A DNA stretch of 64,000 bases from Arthrobacter pascens (GTDB taxonomy: Bacteria; Actinomycetota; Actinomycetes; Actinomycetales; Micrococcaceae). Location: assembly GCF_030816475.1 (NCBI RefSeq), contig NZ_JAUSXF010000001.1:4464001-4528000 (forward strand), in the 5' to 3' direction. The first letter of the stretch is position 1; each line of letters opens with the position of its first letter. Under the pieces are notes generated by a model. That model worked only from the letters and a program-made list of their open reading frames with translations. It was not told where the DNA came from and did no database searches. Below, piece by piece: positions 1 through 7,779 of this stretch. Both the position numbers and the translations under genes were made by a program.

Positions 1-748
1 AGATGTCTGCTTCGCCGGTCTGTACCTGGGCCGCACGGGTGGGGCCGTTGGTGATGAACCGGATCTCGGCACCGGCCAGCTGTACGGGGCCGCCCCAGTA
101 GTTCGCGTTCCGGTCCAGGGTGAGGGACTGTTTTGGCTTCTCGGACACCGGGGTGAAGGGCCCGGTGCAGTGCCCGAACGGGTCGAGGCCGCCAGCCTTA
201 TAGGCAGCCGGCGACAGGATGCCGGTGTTGACGCTGGCCAGCCGGTACGGCACCAGCGGGTTCTCCGCGGGCGTACTGACCCTGACGGTCTGCGCATCCA
301 CCGCTGTGACGCTGCTGATCATCGTGCGGTTGAAAGCCCTGGCGGGGACTTTCGCGTCGAGGACATGGTTGAGGGCGGACACTACGGACTCGGCTGTGAG
401 ATCGCTTCCGTCCTGGAACTTGACGCCCTGCCGGATGCTGAAGTCCCAGTCCAGCGGGGAGCTCTGCTTCCACTCCGTGGCCAGGAAGGGAACCACTTTG
501 CCCTCGCCCTGGTCATATTTGGTGAGGGTCTCCAGGCAGCCGGACAGTGACAGGATGTATGCGGAGTCAGACTCAAGGGCCCAGTTGGCTACTGGAGCCC
601 GGAAGTTGTCCACCACGATCCGCTGGCTGGTGTCGGCCGCAGCACTGGACTGCGGGGCCTGCGTCTGGGTGCCGGTGAAGCCGCAGCCGGTGAGGGCCAG
701 GGCGGCCGCCGCAGTGATCAGGACGCGGGGACGGAGGGACGTACGCAC
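1..748 (-). CDS. ABC transporter substrate-binding lipoprotein, family 5 (partial)
   Basis: N-terminal 249 codons of a peptide/nickel-type (SBP_bac_5) solute-binding protein; the gene runs off the window start. The GTG start at 748 is preceded by an AAGGCGG ribosome site. Residues 1-21 are a lipoprotein signal with lipobox LTGC and the lipidated Cys at 22, so the protein should be anchored outside the membrane. After it come the family's usual lobes, such as a segment reading VVPFLATEWKQSSPLDWDFS and a later DGSDLTAESVVSALNHVLDA. No permease or ATPase partner is visible in the window. A candidate iron-regulator box lies 58 bases upstream, so the substrate may be a siderophore or peptide-like iron ligand; that is inference. 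Confidence 0.88.
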   Translation of the reverse strand, partial: MRTSLRPRVLITAAAALALTGCGFTGTQTQAPQSSAAADTSQRIVVDNFRAPVANWALESDSAYILSLSGCLETLTKYDQGEGKVVPFLATEWKQSSPLDWDFSIRQGVKFQDGSDLTAESVVSALNHVLDAKVPARAFNRTMISSVTAVDAQTVRVSTPAENPLVPYRLASVNTGILSPAAYKAGGLDPFGHCTGPFTPVSEKPKQSLTLDRNANYWGGPVQLAGAEIRFITNGPTRAAQVQTGEADI

Positions 749-805
749 AGGAAACCGCCTTGCAGGACTGCCCCTGGGACGGGCAGGAGGAGAAGAAGGG
801 ACTAC

Positions 806-824
806 TTAGGGTAGCCTTCCCTTC
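806..824 (-). promoter_or_regulatory. Candidate IdeR/DtxR iron box
   Basis: The 19-mer TTAGGGTAGCCTTCCCTTC matches the DtxR/IdeR consensus TTAGGTTAGCCTAACCTAA at 14 of 19 positions by my count. It lies 58 bases upstream of the GTG of the binding lipoprotein, where an iron repressor would act. The match was made by eye. Confidence 0.5.
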
Positions 825-846
825 GGTAAAACGTGAAGTTGATGAC

Positions 847-887
847 GTGACGGCCCGTCACCGGGGAAGGTGAGGCTGCACCTCCCC
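847..887 (-). terminator. Tandem hairpins downstream of the MFS gene
   Basis: Two adjacent stem-loops: GTGACGG/CCGTCAC at 847-861, then GGGG..GGTG/CACC.CCCC at 863-887. They lie downstream of the leftward transporter gene and upstream of the lipoprotein promoter. No T-tract is evident, which is common in actinobacterial terminators. Confidence 0.35.
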
Positions 888-927
888 CGGCCACGCGCCG
901 TCGGGCTTCCAGTGGAATAGCGCGCGC

Positions 928-953
928 TTTCCGGAACAAGGCGGTTTCCGGAA
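928..953. repeat. Duplicated TTTCCGGAA site
   Basis: TTTCCGGAA occurs at 928-936 and again at 945-953, 17 bases apart. Each copy contains the palindrome TTCCGGAA, so the pair can also fold as a hairpin. It could be part of the transporter gene's terminator or a two-site operator. Confidence 0.3.
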
Positions 954-984
954 GAACGCTGGAGGAACCAAATGGCTCCGGGAC

Positions 985-2304
985 CTACTTGAGGCCGAGC
1001 TGCTTGGTGGGGACCCTGAACGTTTCCTTGGCGGTCAGCGCGGAGACGGCCGCCACCGCGCAGATAACGGCTGTGAAAATGCTGATCTGGACCCAGCCAC
1101 CGGGCTTGATGCCTCCCATTGCCGCCACGATGGCGGGAGCGAAGCCCGCCATCAGGAAGCCGAGCTGGGTACCGATGGCCAGGCCGGAGAAGCGGACCTT
1201 GGTGCTGAACATCTCGGCGTAGAAGGACGGCCAGACGGCGTTGGAGGCTGCGTAGCCGCAGGAGAAGAAGCCGATGGCGGCCAGGAACATCAGCGGGATA
1301 CTGCCGGACTCCAGGCTCAGCAGGAACACCGGAGTGAGGGCCGCGCTGGACACCGCACCGTAGATGAAGACGGGCTTCCGGCCGATCCTGTCCGCGAGCC
1401 GGCCAAAGAGCGGCTGGGTTCCCAGGGCCACGAGGTTGGCGCCGACAACAAGCCACAGCGTAGTAGTGCCGTCAACGCCGGCGACTGTCTTGGCGTAGCT
1501 GATGGCAAGGGTGCCGAAAACGGTGGAGACGGCGGCGATGAAGGCACAGCAGATGACGCGGAGGACGTCGCGCCAGTGGGCCTTGAGCAGGTCGGCCACC
1601 GGGAGCTTGGAAATCTGCGCTGTCTTCTGGGCTTCCTCGAAGGCAGGCGGCTCGTGCAGGGTGCGGCGGATGAAGAACGCCACAATGACGACGACGGCGC
1701 TGAGCCAGAACGGGATGCGCCAGCCGATGCCGTATTTGATCTCGTCCGGCAGAGCGAGGACCGGAATGAACACCAGGGCTGCCAGGATCTGGCCGCCCTG
1801 GGTGCCGGTAAGGGTCCACGAGGTGAAGAAGGAGCGGCGGTTGTCCGGTGCGTGCTCCAGCGTCATAGAGGAGGCGCCCGCCTGCTCGCCCGCTGCGGAC
1901 AGGCCCTGGCACAGGCGTGCAAGGACCAGGAGGACAGGAGCCCACCAGCCCACCGTCTTGAAGTCAGGAAGGCAGCCGATCACGAAGGTCGAGGCACCCA
2001 TCAGCAGCAGGGTGAACATCAGGACCTTCCGCCGGCCCACCCGGTCACCGAAGTGGCCCAGGATGACAGCGCCCACGGGCCGCGCCACATAGGCAAAGCC
2101 GAAGGTGGCGAAGGACATGATGGCGGCATTCGTGTCGGCATCCGGGAAGAAGACCTTGGGGAAGATCAGGGCCGCGGCGGAACCGAAAATGAAGAAGTCA
2201 TAGTATTCGACGGCGCTGCCCAGGAAGCTGGCAAGGGCGGCCTTCTTCGGGGTCCCGGCCGGGGCGACGGTGCCCGGTCCGGCGGACGGAAGGGTGTGAC
2301 TCAT
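985..2304 (-). CDS. MFS transporter, metabolite:H+ symporter family (shikimate-type)
   Basis: A 439-residue protein of the MHS branch of the major facilitator superfamily (ShiA/ProP-like), a proton-coupled uptake carrier of the inner membrane with about 12 membrane segments. The early EYYDFFIFGSAAALIFP and the loop-2 motif GHFGDRVGRRK (about residues 83-93) are family hallmarks. I chose the ATG at 2304 because AAAGGACCTCC precedes it; an upstream in-frame start would add 50 residues of non-membrane sequence. It is divergent from an IclR gene and adjacent to qsuD/qsuB, so shikimate, quinate, dehydroshikimate or protocatechuate is the likely substrate. That assignment is inference from context. 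Confidence 0.88.
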   Translation of the reverse strand: MSHTLPSAGPGTVAPAGTPKKAALASFLGSAVEYYDFFIFGSAAALIFPKVFFPDADTNAAIMSFATFGFAYVARPVGAVILGHFGDRVGRRKVLMFTLLLMGASTFVIGCLPDFKTVGWWAPVLLVLARLCQGLSAAGEQAGASSMTLEHAPDNRRSFFTSWTLTGTQGGQILAALVFIPVLALPDEIKYGIGWRIPFWLSAVVVIVAFFIRRTLHEPPAFEEAQKTAQISKLPVADLLKAHWRDVLRVICCAFIAAVSTVFGTLAISYAKTVAGVDGTTTLWLVVGANLVALGTQPLFGRLADRIGRKPVFIYGAVSSAALTPVFLLSLESGSIPLMFLAAIGFFSCGYAASNAVWPSFYAEMFSTKVRFSGLAIGTQLGFLMAGFAPAIVAAMGGIKPGGWVQISIFTAVICAVAAVSALTAKETFRVPTKQLGLK

Positions 2305-2457
2305 GGAGGTCCTTTGGTGTGACGGCATTGTCGGGGATGGATCTGGAGTGTCGAGTCGCCGCTGCCCGGGTGGATGGCTTGTGCGGCAGGCTGAGGTTCT
2401 TCGAAAAGACCGGCCAGTAGCCACATGGTGAGAGCTACTTGTGCGATACAGCAATGA

Positions 2458-2483
2458 TGACTGTGAGGCCAGTCACCTGTCAA
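2458..2483 (-). promoter_or_regulatory. Promoter of the transporter gene with operator in the spacer
   Basis: On the minus strand a perfect -35 TTGACA (2483-2478) is followed, 18 bases on, by CATCAT (2459-2454) as a -10 candidate. The inverted repeat TGACT-N8-AGTCA (2458-2475) fills the spacer. This is a natural site for repression by the divergent IclR protein. Confidence 0.45.
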
Positions 2484-2514
2484 GAAAATAATCACTATCT
2501 AGCAATAGTTCCCA

Positions 2515-2530
2515 CGATGTGGCAACATCG
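2515..2530 (+). promoter_or_regulatory. Dyad before the iclR start
   Basis: CGATGT-GGCA-ACATCG is a perfect 6-bp dyad ending four bases before the ATG at 2535. It could be an autoregulatory operator or part of the start region; no good Shine-Dalgarno sequence is visible here. Confidence 0.35.
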
Positions 2531-2534
2531 AACC

Positions 2535-3350
2535 ATGAGTGTGAATCAAACCACAGGTGCTACTGAGGCCGCAGTCCCCCAATCCGATCGACCGGCTGAC
2601 CGTACCGACATGGTGGGAAAGGCCCTGAACCTGCTGGTCCTCCTGGGTGACGAGCCGCGCGGCGCCACGGCGGCGGAGATCTCACGCCGTGCCGACCTCC
2701 CCTTCAGCACTACCTACCGGCTCCTGGGCTCCCTCACACGGGACGGCTTTGTTGACTATGAACCGGACGGGCGCCGGTACCACCTGGGGCTGCGCATCTT
2801 CCAGTTGGGCCAGCGGGTATCCAACCACCACGGCTTCGCGGGCACTGCCATGCCCATCCTCCGCCGCGTCACTGAGCAGACGGGGGAGGCGACCATCCTC
2901 AGCGTCCGCGACGGTCACCGCCACCTCACGGTCAGCAAGGTGGATGGCCCCCAGATGTTCCGGGTCACCAGCGATCCCGGACATCTTGGCGCGCTGCACG
3001 CCACCGCCGTGGGCAAGGCGCTGGTGGCCTTCGCCGAGGATTCCGAGCGGGAACGGCTGCTGGCCGAACTGGCACTGGAACCACTGACCAGCCATTCCAT
3101 CACGGACCGGGGCGCCTTCCGTACGGAAATCGAGCAGGTCCGCCGGCAGGGGTATGCGGTGATGGACGAGGAAAACGAGGCCGGCATGCGGGCCGTGGCC
3201 GTCCCGGTCCTCAACTCCCAGGGGCACGCCTTCGCCTCACTGGCAACAGCCGTTCCGGTCTTCCGATTGAGCCTGGAGGACCTGACCGCCTATGTCCCGC
3301 TGCTTCAGGATGCCGCGGCCGAGCTGTCGGCCAGGCTCCCCCAGCGCTGA
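2535..3350 (+). CDS. IclR-family transcriptional regulator
   Basis: A 271-residue IclR-type regulator. An N-terminal winged helix-turn-helix (about residues 23-80, including AAEISRRADLPFSTTYRLLG) is followed by the effector-binding IclR domain, which contains the typical LHATAVGKAL and ends around VPLLQDAAAELSARL. The ATG at 2535 was chosen because the HTH then starts at the usual distance; upstream in-frame ATGs exist. The gene is divergent from the shikimate-type carrier and directly upstream of qsuD-qsuB-pca, so it probably senses a metabolite of this pathway and controls the operon and the carrier. This is a context inference, comparable to QsuR-like regulation. Confidence 0.9.
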   Translation: MSVNQTTGATEAAVPQSDRPADRTDMVGKALNLLVLLGDEPRGATAAEISRRADLPFSTTYRLLGSLTRDGFVDYEPDGRRYHLGLRIFQLGQRVSNHHGFAGTAMPILRRVTEQTGEATILSVRDGHRHLTVSKVDGPQMFRVTSDPGHLGALHATAVGKALVAFAEDSERERLLAELALEPLTSHSITDRGAFRTEIEQVRRQGYAVMDEENEAGMRAVAVPVLNSQGHAFASLATAVPVFRLSLEDLTAYVPLLQDAAAELSARLPQR

Positions 3351-3395
3351 CATGCTGGCCCCCCAACAGAAAAGTGCCTCGTGACTTTATGAGAA

Positions 3396-3412
3396 TGTTC
3401 GTATGTAGAACA
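3396..3412 (+). promoter_or_regulatory. Candidate IclR-type operator upstream of qsuD
   Basis: TGTTC-GTATGTA-GAACA is a 17-bp dyad with perfect 5-bp arms, resembling the GTTC...GAAC half sites of IclR-family operators. It lies 110 bases upstream of the qsuD start, just before an AT-richer stretch that could hold the promoter. Confidence 0.45.
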
Positions 3413-3522
3413 AGAGTGCAAGAAGTGAACAAGTGTTGTAGTCTAATCCCTAACACCGTCCGGGCCGGTCACGCGTTGAGCGCCGCTACCCGCCCGGTGC
3501 CGCTATCGAAGGAGCTGCACGG

Positions 3523-4404
3523 ATGAGTAATCGGACTCAGTCCTACCTTGTGGGACTGGTCGGTGACGGCGTGAAGCCGTCACTCACCCCCGACATGCAC
3601 GAACGCGAAGCGGATCTGCAGGGCCTGCGCTACCTCTACCGGCCCATCGACCTCCTGGAGCTTGGCCTTCCCGGCGAGTCAGTGGGCGACCTGCTGCAAA
3701 GTGCCCGCATGCTTGGTTTCAATGGCCTCAACATCACCCACCCCTGCAAGCAGCTGGTCCTGCAGCACCTGGACGAGGTCTCACGGGACGCCCTCAGGCT
3801 TGGCGCCGTCAATACAGTGGTGATCCGGGACGGCAGGTTCATCGGCCACAACACAGACTTTTCGGGCTTCGCCGCCGCCCTCGCCTCGGGCCTTCCGGGG
3901 GTTCGGCTGGGCCGCGTGGTCCAGCTCGGCGCAGGCGGCGCCGGTTCCGCGGTCGCGTACGCCCTGCTCTCAGCAGGCGTGCAGTCGCTTGACTTGGTGG
4001 ACGTGGACCCCGCCCGCTCTGCGGCCCGTGCCGCCGAACTGTCCGGCTTCTTCCCCGACAGCACCGTAACGGCCCGTACGACGGCAGAGCTGCCGCAGCT
4101 GATGCCCCTGGCCGACGGGCTGGCGCATTGCACCCCCGTTGGAATGGCCGCACACCCGGGTGTCCCACTGGACCTGGACCTCCTGGAACCCCGGCACTGG
4201 GTCGCCGACATTGTCTACCGCCCTATTGACACCGAGCTGGTCCGGGGTGCCCGGGCCAAGGGCTGTGACGTGCTTGACGGTGGCCGCATGGCCGTGGGGC
4301 AGGCAGCAGACGCGTTCCGGATCTTCACCGGCGTCAGGGCAGATGCGGAACGCATGCGCACTCATTTCCTGGAGCTTGTGGCTGCCGAAGGGGTGGCTGC
4401 CTGA
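3523..4404 (+). CDS. qsuD: Quinate/shikimate dehydrogenase (NAD-dependent type)
   Basis: A 293-residue member of the shikimate dehydrogenase family that closely resembles Corynebacterium QsuD as I recall it. It oxidises shikimate to 3-dehydroshikimate and quinate to 3-dehydroquinate in the cytosol. Catalytic Lys76 (NITHPCKQ) and Asp112 (HNTDFSGF) are present, and the dinucleotide loop GAGGAG starts near 136. The second Rossmann strand ends in acidic LVDVD (158-162), favouring NAD over NADP, as expected for a catabolic enzyme. An AAGGAGC ribosome site precedes the ATG. It heads the aromatic operon, and its TGA overlaps the qsuB ATG. A biosynthetic AroE role is less likely in this context. Confidence 0.92.
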   Translation: MSNRTQSYLVGLVGDGVKPSLTPDMHEREADLQGLRYLYRPIDLLELGLPGESVGDLLQSARMLGFNGLNITHPCKQLVLQHLDEVSRDALRLGAVNTVVIRDGRFIGHNTDFSGFAAALASGLPGVRLGRVVQLGAGGAGSAVAYALLSAGVQSLDLVDVDPARSAARAAELSGFFPDSTVTARTTAELPQLMPLADGLAHCTPVGMAAHPGVPLDLDLLEPRHWVADIVYRPIDTELVRGARAKGCDVLDGGRMAVGQAADAFRIFTGVRADAERMRTHFLELVAAEGVAA

Positions 4405-6308
4405 TGCGCACCGGAATAGCCACTGTGTGTCTCTCCGGCACCCTGAAGGAGAAGATGCAGGCCTGCGCCATAGCGGGTTTTGACGGCATCGAAATCTTTG
4501 AGCAGGACCTGGTCACCTCGCCGTTAGCTCCGGAGGATATCCGCAGGATGGCAGCAGATCTTGGCCTCACCCTTGATCTCTACCAGCCTTTCCGCGACTT
4601 CGACAGCGTGTCCGAGGACCTGTTCGCCGCAAACCTGCGCCGGGCCGAGGCCAAGTTCAAGCTCATGGCCCGGCTGGGCATGGACACCATCCTGGTCTGC
4701 TCCAATGTGGCCACGGCCAGCATCGACAGCGACAGCCTCCGGGTGGAACAGCTGGGGCGTCTGGCCGGCCTGGCCGGGGAGCACGGCGTCAGGGTTGCCT
4801 ACGAAGCGCTCGCCTGGGGAAAGTACGTTTCAGACTACGAGCACGCCCACCGGCTGGTGGAGGCCGTGGACCACCCCAACCTGGGCACGTGCCTGGACTC
4901 GTTCCACATCCTGTCCCGCGACTGGGATACCGCGCCTATCGAGGCGATCAACCCCGGGAAAATCTTCTTCGTCCAGGTCGCGGATGCCCCCAAACTGTCA
5001 ATGGACGTCCTCTCCTGGAGCCGCCATTACCGCGTGTTCCCCGGAGAGGGGCAGTTCGAGCTCGCCAAGTTCATGGGCCACGTGGTCCGTGCCGGTTACA
5101 CCGGGCCGGTCTCCCTGGAAGTCTTCAACGACGTCTTCCGCCAGTCCGACGTGGAGCGCACTGCCGTTGATGCCATGCGTTCGCTCATCTGGCTGGAGGA
5201 ACAAAGCGCCAAGTGGCTGGACGGGACCTCCACCGAAGGGACGGCCGGCAGCGCTGCTGGCTCCCGCCGTCGTTATCCCATGGAACTGGCCACGCTGCCC
5301 AAGGTGAGCGAGCCGGCAGGATTCAACTTCGCCGAGGTGAAGGCCGAGGACACCGTTCAGCTGGAGAAGCTCCTGGGCCAGCTCGGCTTCGAATTCAACG
5401 GACGCCACCGCACCAAGGACGTCCAGCTCTGGACCATGGGCCAGGCCCGCGTGATCATCAATGAGCAGGCGGCGTCGCATTCGGAACCGGCTATCGCCGC
5501 CTTGGGGTTCGACGTCGATTCGCCCCTGATTGCCTCCGCCCGGGCCCAGCAACTTAAAGCTCCGGTGGTGGTCCGGAAGGTGCAGGCCGATGAGGAAGTC
5601 TTCCAGGGCATCTCCGCGCCGGACTCCACCGAGATCTTCCTGTGCCAGGGCAGCCCGGACGGCACCGCCGCCTGGACTGCTGAATTCGGGCAGCCGGACG
5701 AGTCGGGCGGGGGCCTGCAACACAGTTCCCTGCGGGACGTTGCCACCCCTCATGCGGTCATTGACCACGTGAACCTCGCCCAGCCGTGGCAGCACTTCGA
5801 CGAGGCCGTGCTCTTCTACACCAGCGCAATGGCCTTGGAGCCGCAGCCGTTCGCCGAGGTTCCGAGTCCCGGAGGACTGGTCCGCTCGCAGGTGATGCAG
5901 ACCTCCGACGGCGCCGTACGGCTTGTGCTGAATCTCGCGCCCGTGCAGCAGGCCCGGAGCGAGGTCCGAAAAACCTACCAGGAACACATCGCCTTCGCCG
6001 TGGACGACCTCGTGGCAACGGCGCGGTCCGCACGGGACCGGGGCCTTGAGTTCCTGCAGATTCCGGCCAACTATTACGAGGACCTGGACGCCCGGTTCGA
6101 CCTTGAACCAGGATTCCTGGCCACCCTCAAGGAACTCAACCTCCTGTATGACAGGGACGCAAACGGGGAATTCCTCCATTTCTATACCGCCACCGTGGGC
6201 AGCGTGTTCTTCGAAATGGTGGAACGCCGGGGCAACTACGACGGCTATGGGGCGCCGAACGCTCCGGTACGCCACGCCGTCCAATATGACTCAGTCCACC
6301 GCTTCTGA
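4404..6308 (+). CDS. qsuB: 3-dehydroshikimate dehydratase with C-terminal HPPD-like domain
   Basis: A 634-residue two-domain enzyme. Residues 1-280 form a sugar-phosphate isomerase/AP-endonuclease-2 TIM barrel that converts 3-dehydroshikimate to protocatechuate; Glu134, Asp165, Gln191 and Glu239 fit the metal site known for the QuiC1/QsuB class. Residues 300-634 resemble 4-hydroxyphenylpyruvate dioxygenase (vicinal oxygen chelate fold). They keep His455, His528 and Glu604, consistent with an iron triad, and end in ERRGNYDGYGAPN as in HPPD. The function of the second domain is uncertain. The start ATG overlaps the qsuD stop by one base, so translation is probably coupled. The gene joins shikimate uptake and oxidation to the pca genes. 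Confidence 0.93.
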   Translation: MRTGIATVCLSGTLKEKMQACAIAGFDGIEIFEQDLVTSPLAPEDIRRMAADLGLTLDLYQPFRDFDSVSEDLFAANLRRAEAKFKLMARLGMDTILVCSNVATASIDSDSLRVEQLGRLAGLAGEHGVRVAYEALAWGKYVSDYEHAHRLVEAVDHPNLGTCLDSFHILSRDWDTAPIEAINPGKIFFVQVADAPKLSMDVLSWSRHYRVFPGEGQFELAKFMGHVVRAGYTGPVSLEVFNDVFRQSDVERTAVDAMRSLIWLEEQSAKWLDGTSTEGTAGSAAGSRRRYPMELATLPKVSEPAGFNFAEVKAEDTVQLEKLLGQLGFEFNGRHRTKDVQLWTMGQARVIINEQAASHSEPAIAALGFDVDSPLIASARAQQLKAPVVVRKVQADEEVFQGISAPDSTEIFLCQGSPDGTAAWTAEFGQPDESGGGLQHSSLRDVATPHAVIDHVNLAQPWQHFDEAVLFYTSAMALEPQPFAEVPSPGGLVRSQVMQTSDGAVRLVLNLAPVQQARSEVRKTYQEHIAFAVDDLVATARSARDRGLEFLQIPANYYEDLDARFDLEPGFLATLKELNLLYDRDANGEFLHFYTATVGSVFFEMVERRGNYDGYGAPNAPVRHAVQYDSVHRF

Positions 6309-6344
6309 ATCCCATCCGCAAGAACCACCCGAAAGGAGCCAGCC

Positions 6345-7214
6345 GTGCCGCAAGAAGGCAACCAGCTTGGGACCGACGAGCTTGTACCGCACGCAGAACC
6401 CCATGCCGGGCACCTGCCCCCGGACCGAGCCATCGAAACCCAGGCCGATCTCAGTGCAGAGATCAACGCCATGCGCGATGCCTATTCACGGGGGCTCAAG
6501 GACGGCGCCCCGGGAGAGACCCAGCCACGGCTGGACTACCCGCCCTACCGCAGCAGCATCCTCCGCCATCCCACCAAGAGCCTCCACCACGCGGACCCGG
6601 AAACCATCGAGCTGCACTCCCCGGCCTTCGGCCACCAGGATGTGCACGCGCTGGAATCTGACCTGACTATCCAGCACAACGGTGAGCCCCAGGGTGAGCG
6701 GATCATCGTTGCAGGCAGGGTCCTGGACGGCGACGGCCGCCCGGTGGCCGGCCAGCTTGTGGAGATCTGGCAGGCCAACGCCGCCGGCCGGTACATCCAT
6801 AAGCGCGACCAGCACCCCGCCCCGCTGGACCCCAACTTCACGGGCGTGGGCCGCTGCATCACCGGCCCGGACGGTTCGTACAGGTTCACCACCATCAAGC
6901 CCGGCGCCTACCCGTGGAAGAACCACCTCAACGCCTGGCGCCCGGCCCATATCCATTTCTCGATGTTCGGTTCGGAGTTCACCCAGCGCATCGTCACCCA
7001 GATGTACTTCCCGGGAGACCAACTGTTCCCCCTTGATCCCATCTACCAGTCGATCATTGACCAGGACGCACGGGACCGCCTGGTGGCCACGTACGATCAC
7101 GACCTGACGCAGCCCGAATGGGCGCTCGGCTACACCTGGGACATCATCCTGACAGGCTCCAAACGGACCTGGACCGAAAATGAGGCACTCGGCGCGGCCG
7201 GAGATGAGGAATAA
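6345..7214 (+). CDS. pcaH: Protocatechuate 3,4-dioxygenase beta subunit
   Basis: The iron-carrying subunit of the intradiol dioxygenase that opens protocatechuate to 3-carboxy-cis,cis-muconate. All four ferric ligands can be placed: Tyr150 (AGRYIHK), Tyr189 (AYPWKNH), His202 and His204 (RPAHIHF). The 289 residues are longer than the roughly 230-240 usual for PcaH. The extra length is an acidic, His-rich N-terminal extension of about 45 residues. The GTG start at 6345 has GAAAGGAG eight bases before it, which supports the long form. The gene sits 36 bases after qsuB, and pcaG starts immediately after it. Confidence 0.95.
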   Translation: MPQEGNQLGTDELVPHAEPHAGHLPPDRAIETQADLSAEINAMRDAYSRGLKDGAPGETQPRLDYPPYRSSILRHPTKSLHHADPETIELHSPAFGHQDVHALESDLTIQHNGEPQGERIIVAGRVLDGDGRPVAGQLVEIWQANAAGRYIHKRDQHPAPLDPNFTGVGRCITGPDGSYRFTTIKPGAYPWKNHLNAWRPAHIHFSMFGSEFTQRIVTQMYFPGDQLFPLDPIYQSIIDQDARDRLVATYDHDLTQPEWALGYTWDIILTGSKRTWTENEALGAAGDEE

Positions 7215-7215
7215 C

Positions 7216-7779
7216 GTGAACACGACTCCCAAGCTTGTCGCCACGCCCGGCCAGACCATCGGCCCGTTTTACGGCTACGCCCTGCCCTATGAGAAGGACA
7301 GCGAACTCCTTGCGCCGGGTTCCCCCGGATCGATCCGCCTCCAAGGCACCATTTACGACGGCGCCGGCGAACCCATTCCGGACGCCATCCTGGAAATCTG
7401 GCAGCCCGATGCGGAAGGCAACATCGTCTCGCGGACGGGATCCCTGGTCCGCGACGGCTACACCTTCACTGGTTGGGGCCGCAGCTCCTCGGGATACACC
7501 GGCGTGTACACGTTCACCACGGTGAACCCCGGACCCACCGAACCTGGAGCGGCCCCCTTCATCTCGGTGGTTCTCTTTGCCCGGGGCCTCACGAACCGCC
7601 TCTTCACCCGCGTGTACCTGCCGGAGAACGAGGAAGCCCTCGCCTGTGACCCGCTGCTGGGTTCCCTCGATCCGGAACGCCGCAAGACGCTCATCGCCCG
7701 CCGCGACCCCGACGGCGGACTCACCTGGGACATCCGCCTGCAGGGTGAACGCGAAACAGTCTTCCTGGACTTCCAGTGA
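7216..7779 (+). CDS. pcaG: Protocatechuate 3,4-dioxygenase alpha subunit
   Basis: A 187-residue alpha subunit that pairs with PcaH to form the active-site wall without carrying iron. It opens with TPGQTIGPFYGYALP, and the Gly-rich intradiol core includes ILEIWQPDAEG. I chose the GTG at 7216, one base after the pcaH stop, because GAGGA lies 5-6 bases before it. In-frame ATGs at 7180 and 7204 inside pcaH are alternatives. The TGA overlaps the pcaB ATG. Confidence 0.94.
   Translation: MNTTPKLVATPGQTIGPFYGYALPYEKDSELLAPGSPGSIRLQGTIYDGAGEPIPDAILEIWQPDAEGNIVSRTGSLVRDGYTFTGWGRSSSGYTGVYTFTTVNPGPTEPGAAPFISVVLFARGLTNRLFTRVYLPENEEALACDPLLGSLDPERRKTLIARRDPDGGLTWDIRLQGERETVFLDFQ

Noticed and set aside
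4998..6284. A 428-codon open frame opposite qsuB
   Set aside because: Antisense shadow; no family motif, while the plus frame carries both complete QsuB domains.
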